A DNA stretch of 64,000 bases from Halobacillus sp. A1 (lineage in GTDB: Bacteria > Bacillota > Bacilli > Bacillales > Halobacillaceae), in contig NZ_JAIZEN010000006.1 of the NCBI RefSeq assembly GCF_024189295.1, positions 62,001-126,000 of the forward strand, written 5' to 3'. The notes beneath the pieces were generated by a model. The model worked only from the letters and a program-made list of their open reading frames with translations, did not search any database and was not told the origin of the DNA. Of this stretch, positions 57,247-64,000 are shown piece by piece (positions within the stretch are counted from its first letter, which is position 1; each line of letters begins with the position of its first letter). The position numbers and the translations under genes are program-made.

Positions 57247-58755
57247 TTACATCATACCTGCTGAAAAGTTTTGTTGAATATAAGCTGATTGTGAGTTCAT
57301 CTCCTGAATTGCTTTCTCCATGGCACCAAATTCCGACCAGTAGCGGTCTTCGATTTGCGTCAGCTTACTCTCAAAGCTGAGCATACGCTGGTCGACATTC
57401 ACTAATTCCCTGCCTAAAGTAAAGCTTTGATTGGTACTCGTCTCTTTTCCAGCCTTGCGTTCAATTGAAGTCCGCGTACTGCCGATAATATCTTCAAGAC
57501 GGCGTACAATCCCCTTCTCATCACCCTCTCCATCATTAGAAAAAAGGGATTTTACAGAAGAAGCATCTTCGCTTAAAGCATTGCGAAGCTTTTCTTCATC
57601 GACCTCAAGCTTACCACGGTCGCGGTAATTAGAGGACGTTTCAATGCCGATTTGCGAAAGAATATTAAACTCGCCGTCAGATTCGACCTTGCTGTACCAG
57701 CTTGTCCTCATTTGAGCGAGAGCGCCGGACAAGACAGAATCTCCTTGAAGCAGGCCTTTTCTCGACTGCTCCTCCCACTTCTCAATTTCATCCTCTTCCA
57801 TAGCTTCTTTCTGCTGTTCGGTCAAAGGGGGATAATCACGATTTTTTCTTTCATTCAGCTTATCACCCAGACTTTCGATGATGTCATTGTATTTATTAAC
57901 GAAGTCAGTAATTTTTTCAACAGCTCCATCAACGTTATTAGTAACGTTGACAGTAGATTTCCCTACTTCGTGAAGAGTAAAGTCGACACCGTTAACTGAG
58001 TAATTATTGTCATGGGACGTAATTTCAAAGCCACTATCATTATACGTAAACTTTGCGTCACTCCCGCCTTTTTCTTCACCGGTGAGACCTAAGGTACTCG
58101 TTAAAAAGTTCGGTCCACCGCCAAAATCGATTTCATTTCCATCGGAGTTGTAATTTCCCGTCTCATCTCGCTCAATCATCACTTTATCGGCACTTTTATC
58201 ATAAAAAGCCCTCACGCCGATTTGAGAATCATTAATTTCTTCTAGAACATCATTTAATGAATCACTTGAATCAATGGAAAACACATGAGATTTTTCTCCA
58301 TCTTTCCCGTATGTCTTAATCTCAAAGTCACTTTCATCCAGTCCATTGGCAAAGAAACCTCTTTGAGAATCTAACGAAGCATCAGGATCAAACTCATCGT
58401 TTCCACCCGTAATCGTTCCTTCAGAGTAATTATAAGCAGCAGAGGCAAGCTGAGTAACCTCCACACTATATCGGCCTTCCCCAGCACTCGAGCTAGCTTT
58501 CGCACTTACGGCAGAATTAGAGGAAGAAGCCTCTTTTGATTGATATGTACGATCAAGCTTCATATCCAGCGCTAAATTATCAAGCTCAAGAAACTTCTTA
58601 TTTACATCTCGGTACTCATCACGCTGCCACTCAAGCTTCGTCTTCTCCTGTTCCATCTTATTCAGCGGCATCCGTTCAGCTTCCATCAAATCTCTGATAA
58701 TAGTATCAGTATCAATACCGGAAGCCAGCCCGCCAACTCGCATATCACTCATCAA
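57247..58755 (-). CDS. fliD: Flagellar cap protein FliD
   Basis: A 502-aa cap protein (hook-associated protein 2) that folds flagellin at the filament tip. N-terminal MSDMRVGGLASGIDTDTIIRDLM and the C-terminal helical region (SFESKLTQIEDRYWSEFGAMEKAIQEMNSQSAYIQ) are typical. The variable middle domain is very acidic. Confidence 0.96.
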   Translation of the reverse strand: MMSDMRVGGLASGIDTDTIIRDLMEAERMPLNKMEQEKTKLEWQRDEYRDVNKKFLELDNLALDMKLDRTYQSKEASSSNSAVSAKASSSAGEGRYSVEVTQLASAAYNYSEGTITGGNDEFDPDASLDSQRGFFANGLDESDFEIKTYGKDGEKSHVFSIDSSDSLNDVLEEINDSQIGVRAFYDKSADKVMIERDETGNYNSDGNEIDFGGGPNFLTSTLGLTGEEKGGSDAKFTYNDSGFEITSHDNNYSVNGVDFTLHEVGKSTVNVTNNVDGAVEKITDFVNKYNDIIESLGDKLNERKNRDYPPLTEQQKEAMEEDEIEKWEEQSRKGLLQGDSVLSGALAQMRTSWYSKVESDGEFNILSQIGIETSSNYRDRGKLEVDEEKLRNALSEDASSVKSLFSNDGEGDEKGIVRRLEDIIGSTRTSIERKAGKETSTNQSFTLGRELVNVDQRMLSFESKLTQIEDRYWSEFGAMEKAIQEMNSQSAYIQQNFSAGMM

Positions 58756-58763
58756 ATCACCTC

Positions 58764-59141
58764 TTATATTTTGTCATCTACGATGAAACCAAGAAACTCA
58801 GCCATCGCCCCATAATAATCCAGCATCTTTTTAGGAGGAATCTCCTTCACGACCTCTCTCGTCTTCATATCGACGATCGTCACATAGTACTCATCCAATT
58901 TATCATGCATCTCGAACCGCAAAGACGTCGGCTCATAATCCAACAACTCATTCATCTTAGCAATAATCTCTCCAGCATGCAGTTTATCGGGCGCACCGCC
59001 GAGATATGGAGTGCTCTTATCTTTTTCCTTCTGTATCTGCTTCAAATTCTCCTGAACAGCTGAAATATCACTAAGTTGGATTGTGCTTCTGTGCAGGAGC
59101 TGTGATTGGGTCATGCTTTTTTTGACATCCACCTTCAACAA
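58764..59141 (-). CDS. flaG: FlaG family protein (YvyC-like)
   Basis: A 125-aa FlaG-family flagellar protein. The conserved C-terminal part has RFEMHDKLDEYYVTIVDMKTREVVKEIPPKKMLDYYGAMAEFLGF. FlaG affects filament length in some bacteria. It opens the flaG-fliD-fliS-fliT operon, with 8 bp to fliD, downstream of a likely SigD promoter. Confidence 0.92.
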   Translation of the reverse strand: MLKVDVKKSMTQSQLLHRSTIQLSDISAVQENLKQIQKEKDKSTPYLGGAPDKLHAGEIIAKMNELLDYEPTSLRFEMHDKLDEYYVTIVDMKTREVVKEIPPKKMLDYYGAMAEFLGFIVDDKI

Positions 59142-59168
59142 CTCCCCATGTTATATGGTTTAGTTTTT

Positions 59169-59195
59169 ATATCGGTTATTTTTTATGATTGTTGA
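59169..59195 (-). promoter_or_regulatory. Probable SigD promoter of the flaG-fliD operon
   Basis: TCAA (59192-59195), 15-bp spacer and ACCGATAT (59169-59176) on the minus strand match the SigD pattern TAAA-N15-GCCGATAT at 10 of 12 positions, about 28 bp above flaG. Confidence 0.65.
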
Positions 59196-59348
59196 GTGGT
59201 TAGATGAAATGGAGGTGTCTATTGTATGGGCTGTTTTGTGGAGGGTTTCGTGATAACTGGGTTAAGGGGAGTAAATATATTTTCACGCTATTGATGAAAG
59301 GAGAAAAAAGTTAACTTAAATAACTCAGTCAAAAATTCCTCCTAGTAA

Positions 59349-59372
59349 AAGGACCCTATGAATAAGGTCCTT
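59349..59372 (-). terminator. Hairpin after the hag remnant
   Basis: AAGGACC / GGTCCTT stem (59349-59355 and 59366-59372) with a 10-nt loop, 10 bp after the last stop of the flagellin remnant; probably the old hag terminator. Confidence 0.6.
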
Positions 59373-59382
59373 TCCAAATATA

Positions 59383-59640
59383 TTAATGTAGTAACTGAAG
59401 AAATCATGGTGGATGCTGATTGCCTTGAGCTAACATCGCTTGAGATGCTTGCCCTAAAAAAGAATTCTTCGTTTGGGTCATCATTTCCTCGGCCTTGTCC
59501 AAGTCTTTGATACGAGTTGCTGCTGTTAAGTTCTCAGAAGACGTTCCAAAGTTGTAAATAGAAAGGACTAATCTATTTTAATAAGCTTTCACTTGAGCTC
59601 GTGAAGCTGAAACAGAAACTATAGCACTGCCAAGACTATC
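59383..59640 (-). pseudogene. hag: Flagellin (hag) C-terminal remnant
   Basis: An 86-codon stretch that reads in one frame as the flagellin D0/D1 C-terminus: ISVSASRA-like start, then NRL, FGTSSENLTAATRIKDLDK, AEEMMTQTKNS, FLGQASQAMLAQGNQHPP and, after a stop, FLQLLH. Two codons are stops: TAA (59580-59578), where AVQNRL-type flagellins have Gln, and TGA (59406-59404) near the end. The N-terminal and central flagellin regions, the ribosome site and the promoter are gone; the remnant abuts the csrA stop codon. The position csrA-hag-flaG is where B. subtilis keeps its only flagellin gene. Confidence 0.93.
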
Positions 59641-59863
59641 AATTGGACGAATTTTTCAGCAAATCTAGTAAATCCCCTGAGAATGTAGCCGCTTCGGCGT
59701 TCTCTTCCTGTATGGCCACGTAAATTTCCTGGCGGTGGATTTCTATGTGCTTAGGTGCTTCGATCCCTAGCTTCACCTGACCGCCTTCAATAGATACGAC
59801 TTTCACTTCGATGTCATCACCTATGCGGACGGATTCTCCTGATTTTCGATTAAGGACGAGCAT
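59639..59863 (-). CDS. csrA: Translational regulator CsrA
   Basis: RNA-binding protein that represses hag translation in Bacillus and is antagonised by FliW. The family core [25 protein letters not shown] and [16 protein letters not shown] is intact. The ATG at 59863 (74 aa, after AAGGCGGTG) is preferred over 59881. Its end overlaps by two bases the flagellin remnant, its former neighbour and main target. Confidence 0.95.
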   Translation of the reverse strand: MLVLNRKSGESVRIGDDIEVKVVSIEGGQVKLGIEAPKHIEIHRQEIYVAIQEENAEAATFSGDLLDLLKNSSN

Positions 59864-60302
59864 AGGTTTCACCGCCTTCATTTGTAAACAGTGGATGCTT
59901 TGTGCGATAGGTCGTTTGGTTCAGGATGATTTGCTTCGCCTGACCGTTATTGATGTTCATAATGATCGGTGCCTGCAGATTAAGGGTGGACTGAGCGAAC
60001 GGCTCTTTCAATGTGACAACACTATATATGGCCACATCCTCGGGCTTAGTAATGCCAAGTCCTTCCTGTGATTTTTCGTCCAGGTCGAATTCATAATTTT
60101 TATAAAATAAATACGGATTGGTAACGATGAGCGCAACGCCTGCTTCATCCACTGATTGCAGGGCGAGATACAGGCTGGTTTCGTCTACCGGCAGCAATAT
60201 GAATGTGTGATAGCTTTCAAAGCCCGGGATTCCTTTTTTAAACGTAATGCAGTCGTTTTCTTTCACTTTGATATCGCCAAAGTATTTCGTCGCAATGTTC
60301 AT
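59850..60302 (-). CDS. fliW: Flagellar assembly factor FliW
   Basis: Binds flagellin and, when flagellin is exported, is freed to sequester CsrA. Typical motifs: [23 protein letters not shown] and [25 protein letters not shown] 60302 follows AAGGTGG and gives 150 aa. Overlaps csrA by 14 nt. Confidence 0.95.
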   Translation of the reverse strand: MNIATKYFGDIKVKENDCITFKKGIPGFESYHTFILLPVDETSLYLALQSVDEAGVALIVTNPYLFYKNYEFDLDEKSQEGLGITKPEDVAIYSVVTLKEPFAQSTLNLQAPIIMNINNGQAKQIILNQTTYRTKHPLFTNEGGETYARP

Positions 60303-60316
60303 GATTTCCACCTTCC

Positions 60317-60868
60317 TTACACTTTCCAGTCAATTTGTATATCCGGGTACTGCTGCATATAGGTACTTACTTTTCCTTGTTGAAAGGAGGTTTCAGGGTT
60401 TCTTCTTTCCACATTAATGACCGGCTCGTTTCGCTGGACAGAGATATCAGCTTCGGCCGGCTGATAATGAAGATCTACTAACTCGTGGGTCGGGGAGCGT
60501 CCGAGTTGAATGTCAAAGTCAAATCCTGAGTTGCGCTCAGCTTGAGACGCGATCGGGTTGCCTCCATTTTCTATCTTCATCAACTCATCGCCTTCTGAAG
60601 AGACACGGGCTACCCCCTGCATCCACTTTTGCTCACCGACTTGTGCCGTTTCTTTTGTCCGCAGAAGTGCATTTTTTAAATCAATATTGTGCCAGGCTTT
60701 TGTCTGATCGATTGTAAGCTTGCCAGGCCGCTGCTGAATAGACAGATCCGCTTTAGGCTGCTGGATTGATTGCTGCGCTTTCGGCTGACGGATCGTCTGC
60801 TGTCCACGGTCTATAGTTAATGCCAGTCTTGCCGGTGTTGATTTTATTTGAATTTGTGAAACAGCCAT
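60317..60868 (-). CDS. yviE: DUF6470 family protein (YviE-like)
   Basis: A 183-aa protein with short repeats in its N-terminal half (TIRQPKAQQSIQQPKADLSIQQ), beta-prone and Gln-rich. Function unknown; it is always found between flgL and fliW in Bacillus. Confidence 0.85.
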   Translation of the reverse strand: MAVSQIQIKSTPARLALTIDRGQQTIRQPKAQQSIQQPKADLSIQQRPGKLTIDQTKAWHNIDLKNALLRTKETAQVGEQKWMQGVARVSSEGDELMKIENGGNPIASQAERNSGFDFDIQLGRSPTHELVDLHYQPAEADISVQRNEPVINVERRNPETSFQQGKVSTYMQQYPDIQIDWKV

Positions 60869-60918
60869 CCGAAAACACCTCCTCTAAAAAATGAGACTGC
60901 CTCTGCAAAGAGACAGCC

Positions 60919-61794
60919 TTATCTAAGAAAGTCCATCAGCGACGGTTGAATGATCCGGGAACCTACGCCCATCGCGGCCCGGTGAACACTTTCTTGTGCT
61001 TTTAAGTCAGTAATCACTTTTTCAATGTCCGCATCTTCATTATCGGACATCATTTTAGTAGCGCTCACCTGCTGAGTGCCTAAGCGGTCCTCAATCAGCT
61101 CGACACGGTTCATTCTCGCGCCTAAATCGGCACGCTCGCCGACAAAGCTGTTCACATGATTATCCATTTGGCTCAAACTGCTGCTGAGCTCGTCTTCACT
61201 TGCGCCGCTTTCTAAATCGAAAGCGAATTTTTCTATATCAGCAAATAAGTCCTCGTTAAACACGGAGCTCGGTGTAATGTTTGCCTGGATTTTAACTCCT
61301 GAGGACACTTCGATTTCTACCGATGCATCACTGACGTTCAGCTCATACGTATCAGGATCAATCGGTTTCTCCGTCGTATTCGCTCCATTAAAGATGTATT
61401 TGCCGTTGACTTGTGTGTTGCCTACCTCAGCCAAATGCTCTTTCAATTGGCGCACTTCTTTAGCGATATTCTCCCGTTCCTCGCCTTCATACGTCCCATT
61501 GCTTGCCTGTACGTTCAGCTCTCGGATCCTTTGAACCGCCTGGGTCGCTTCATCTAAAGCGGCATCACTATTATCCATCCAATTATGAACTTCCCCGATA
61601 TTACGCTGGAATTGCTCCACCTGACCAAGCTGAGAACGATAGTTCATGCCTTTCATCGCCACTACAGGGTCCTGGGAGGGTTTGCTGATTTTTTTGCCGG
61701 TTGAGAGCTGTTCTTGATACTTTCCTAAATCCCCGTAGCTGCTGCTTAAATTACGCAGCATATTATTCGATAACATTCCTTGAGTTACACGCAT
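60919..61794 (-). CDS. flgL: Hook-filament junction protein FlgL
   Basis: Hook-associated protein 3 (291 aa) joining hook to filament. Flagellin-like ends: MRVTQGMLSNNMLRNLSSSY at the N-terminus and a helical C-terminus. It lies 11 bp after flgK. Confidence 0.95.
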   Translation of the reverse strand: MRVTQGMLSNNMLRNLSSSYGDLGKYQEQLSTGKKISKPSQDPVVAMKGMNYRSQLGQVEQFQRNIGEVHNWMDNSDAALDEATQAVQRIRELNVQASNGTYEGEERENIAKEVRQLKEHLAEVGNTQVNGKYIFNGANTTEKPIDPDTYELNVSDASVEIEVSSGVKIQANITPSSVFNEDLFADIEKFAFDLESGASEDELSSSLSQMDNHVNSFVGERADLGARMNRVELIEDRLGTQQVSATKMMSDNEDADIEKVITDLKAQESVHRAAMGVGSRIIQPSLMDFLR

Positions 61795-61805
61795 GTACTA
61801 CTCAC

Positions 61806-63344
61806 CTACCTTCCCACGACGCCCATTTGATTGATGATACGGTCCAACATTTCATCCACAACCGTGATGTTCCGTGCCGAAGCGTTGTAAGCATGCTGGA
61901 ATTTAATCATGTTCGTCATTTCTTCATCTAAAGATACCGAGCTGACGGACTCACGCTGCTGTTGAACCGAATCTTTCAATGTAGTTGTATTGCCCTGCAT
62001 GCGCTGAGCTTCCTGTGTTTCCACAGCCATGGCGCCGATCATAGATTCATAGTAATCATCTAAAGACGTTTCTTCGCCAAACAGCTCATTGGCATCATTT
62101 TGCACATTAGCTAAAGCAGATGCATTATCTCCATTACCCGACAAAGCTTCATCAGCCGCTGCAATATGATCGGCGTCTGCTTTTATCTCATCCGTAATGT
62201 CTAATTGACCAGCCAAGCCTTCGATTACGCCTTCTTCATTTTTCTCTCCCAACACTTCAAAAAAGGCAGGGACTTCCACATCGTCTGCAACACTGTTCAA
62301 TGATTCTCCGCTCTTATGTACTTCGTTGAAAGCTTCGGTAAATCCTGTGGCCATTTTGTCTAAGTCACGCAGCATATTTTCATATGTTCCGACCGCACCA
62401 CCGTCGTTGTTAAGATAACCTCCCGAATCCATTAAACCTTTCAGCTTTCCGATGGAAGTGAAATCCTCGACCGTCATTGCCCCGCCACCGAGCCCAACTG
62501 ATGTCGTCAACCCTTCACCGTTGGAATTGACAGTTAATTCATTAGTAGAGTTGTCTGCTCCGTTTACTAGATTCGGCTTGAGGGCTGCTCCATTTTCACC
62601 GATAATGGTAATGTTCGCTTTCCCAGTAGCCATCGGATCAGCGGATGACGGAGGTTCTTCGTAGGATACGTCGATATTCACATGGCCGGAAAGCTTATCA
62701 ATCAAGTTATCGCGCTCATCATACAAGTCGTTCGGAACCATACCGTGAGGCTCCACTTCCGCAATTTGCTGATTCAAATTGTTAATTTGATTTGCCATTG
62801 AGTTAATTTCTTTCGTCGTCACTTCGATTTCCGCCGAAATATCTTCCTGCACATTGTTCAACGTGTTCGACAAGTAATTGAACGTCTCCGCTACGGCCTG
62901 TCCACGCTGACGCACGACCGAACGGGCACCGGAATCTTCTGGATTGACCGCTAGATCCTGAAGGGAATTCCAGAAGCGATCCATTGTTTTGGATAATCCA
63001 TCCTCCGAAGGTTCATTCATAATTTCCTCAAGGCGGCCAAGCTCATCGGCACGAGCCTCGTAGTAACCGGCTTTATTATTTTCACTCCGATACTGATCGT
63101 CAAGATAGCCTACTCGAATTCGTTCAATCGCTCCAATTTGAACACCGCTGCCCACCTGCCCCGGGATTTCCGGACGGTTTCTTGAAGCCGGCGGATAAGG
63201 TCCGGATGATTCAAAATTAACTCGCTGCCTCGTATATCCTTCTGTATTCGCATTCGATATGTTATGCCCCGTCGTATGTAATGCAGATTGCTGGGCAAAC
63301 AACCCGCGTTTGGCCACTTCCAACCCGCCAAAAGTTGATCCCAT
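61806..63344 (-). CDS. flgK: Hook-filament junction protein FlgK
   Basis: Hook-associated protein 1 (512 aa). N-terminal FGGLEVAKRGLFAQQSALHTTGHNISNANTEGYTRQ and C-terminal FQHAYNASARNITVVDEMLDRII are diagnostic. It follows flgN by 18 bp. Confidence 0.97.
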   Translation of the reverse strand: MGSTFGGLEVAKRGLFAQQSALHTTGHNISNANTEGYTRQRVNFESSGPYPPASRNRPEIPGQVGSGVQIGAIERIRVGYLDDQYRSENNKAGYYEARADELGRLEEIMNEPSEDGLSKTMDRFWNSLQDLAVNPEDSGARSVVRQRGQAVAETFNYLSNTLNNVQEDISAEIEVTTKEINSMANQINNLNQQIAEVEPHGMVPNDLYDERDNLIDKLSGHVNIDVSYEEPPSSADPMATGKANITIIGENGAALKPNLVNGADNSTNELTVNSNGEGLTTSVGLGGGAMTVEDFTSIGKLKGLMDSGGYLNNDGGAVGTYENMLRDLDKMATGFTEAFNEVHKSGESLNSVADDVEVPAFFEVLGEKNEEGVIEGLAGQLDITDEIKADADHIAAADEALSGNGDNASALANVQNDANELFGEETSLDDYYESMIGAMAVETQEAQRMQGNTTTLKDSVQQQRESVSSVSLDEEMTNMIKFQHAYNASARNITVVDEMLDRIINQMGVVGR

Positions 63345-63362
63345 AAAACCTCTCCTCTTCGA

Positions 63363-63851
63363 TTACGCCTGTGAATCGAATACGGAGCGATTCTGCCCGT
63401 TCGATCCAGATGCATGACCATAATTTAAATTATTTAAAGAAGGCTGCAATAAATCAAGCGACATATTTATGAACTGCAGCGACTGCTTCGTCAGCTCACC
63501 GTTCAATACTTCCTGCTGCTTCAAGTCGGCCAGCACTAAAATGAAAGAGTTGTACATTTCTTGAAGCTGCTCACGATCCGGCCAACGGCTCCACTTAATA
63601 ATATCAGAAACCGTCGGCACAGCATCCGCAAAGCCCTGCTTTCCAGCTGCCCATTCCTTAACGGCTGCACTGCGTTTATTTTCTAACGAATTAATCGCTG
63701 ACACATGTTTCCGCTCCTGTGACAGACACAACTGCAAAGCATCCATATCGTTCGTTTTCAAAGCTTCCGTCTTTTTCCTCGAGAGGACAAGCAGACTTTC
63801 ATGCAGCTGCTTCATCCGTCCCAGATGATCGATAATTAATTTAGCTGTCAA
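63363..63851 (-). CDS. flgN: FlgN family chaperone
   Basis: A 162-aa helical chaperone for FlgK and FlgL. The ATG at 63857 is only 2 nt from the Shine-Dalgarno AAAGGAG; TTG 63851 is 8 nt away and gives the MTAKLIIDHLGRM start matching the family (B. subtilis YvyG starts MSAKAII). TTG is therefore the likely initiator. Confidence 0.88.
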   Translation of the reverse strand: MTAKLIIDHLGRMKQLHESLLVLSRKKTEALKTNDMDALQLCLSQERKHVSAINSLENKRSAAVKEWAAGKQGFADAVPTVSDIIKWSRWPDREQLQEMYNSFILVLADLKQQEVLNGELTKQSLQFINMSLDLLQPSLNNLNYGHASGSNGQNRSVFDSQA

Positions 63852-63863
63852 CGTCATTCTCCT

Positions 63864-64000
63864 TTACTTCTTATCCGAAAAGAAATCCACTATATTTCCA
63901 GCTGTCCGCTGGTGGTCAACTTTATAATTCCCATTCTCTACCTGGCTTTTAATTTCATTTATATAATTTTGACGTGTCTCATTCGTTTTCCCTGAGTCTT
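63864..64000 (-). CDS. flgM: Anti-sigma factor FlgM, 3' part
   Basis: Last 44 codons of FlgM, cut by the window edge. It inhibits SigD until the hook is complete. The tail reads TRQNYINEIKSQVENGNYKVD then TAGNIVDFF, the conserved FlgM helices. It lies about 12 bp before flgN. Confidence 0.85.
   Translation of the reverse strand, partial: DSGKTNETRQNYINEIKSQVENGNYKVDHQRTAGNIVDFFSDKK

Overview
This 64 kb window looks like a chromosomal segment from a low-to-moderate-GC Bacillaceae bacterium, probably a moderately halophilic genus such as Halobacillus. The gene content and order (trxB, his operon, hprK-lgt-ppaX, uvrBA, minJ, ctpB, ftsEX, cccB, prfB-secA, hpf, the fliT-fliS-fliD to flgM block) match the equivalent arc of the Bacillus subtilis chromosome. 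Many proteins are acidic, which fits a halophile. The genus is inferred, not proven. Most genes lie on the minus strand; the plus-strand exceptions are an SNF2 helicase, a HAD hydrolase, a decayed HxlR gene and a three-gene ABC transporter.

Layout by position. 0.2-8.8 kb: trxB, a TPR protein and a compact histidine operon hisZGDBHAFI. 8.9-12 kb: a broken acyl-CoA dehydrogenase, its MerR-type regulator (no normal start codon, textbook MerR operator) and an unknown membrane protein. 12.3-22.6 kb: glpD, glpK, glpF, glpP, then yvoF, ppaX, yvoD, lgt, hprK, yvlD, yvlB. Here the glycerol regulon is physically joined to the HPr-kinase cluster. 23-29 kb: bacillithiol deacetylase bshB2 with yojF, then uvrA and a LexA-box-preceded uvrB. 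29-38 kb: prfC, an SNF2/SWIM helicase, a divergent CtaA-like protein, a membrane hydrolase-like protein, a HAD dehalogenase and an orphan Fur-box-preceded siderophore ATPase. 38-52.6 kb: minJ, ctpB, copD-copC, an HxlR pseudogene, an M23 hydrolase downstream of ftsEX, cccB, a YitT protein, prfB with its programmed frameshift, secA, a small CxxC protein and hpf. 52.6-56.1 kb: a non-coding stretch bounded by inverted 21-bp-period arrays, then a sulfonate/nitrate-type ABC transporter with a Fur-like box at its promoter. 56.1-64 kb: late flagellar genes.

The strongest unexpected observations are: (1) a flagellin (hag) pseudogene reduced to its C-terminal ~85 codons and abutting the csrA stop codon, while the export chaperones, cap, hook-junction and CsrA/FliW control genes around it stay intact; (2) a MerR regulator whose only plausible initiation codon is AUC, supported by a strong Shine-Dalgarno, a very short leader and a 19-bp-spacer promoter with a perfect dyad; (3) a SsuABC/TauABC-like transporter apparently under Fur control; (4) a CtaA paralogue lacking one heme-ligand histidine and the second cysteine pair; (5) three pseudogenes or decaying genes in an otherwise tightly packed core region. 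I saw no phage, CRISPR array, rRNA, tRNA or intact insertion sequence. No clearly new multi-gene defence or metabolic system is visible.
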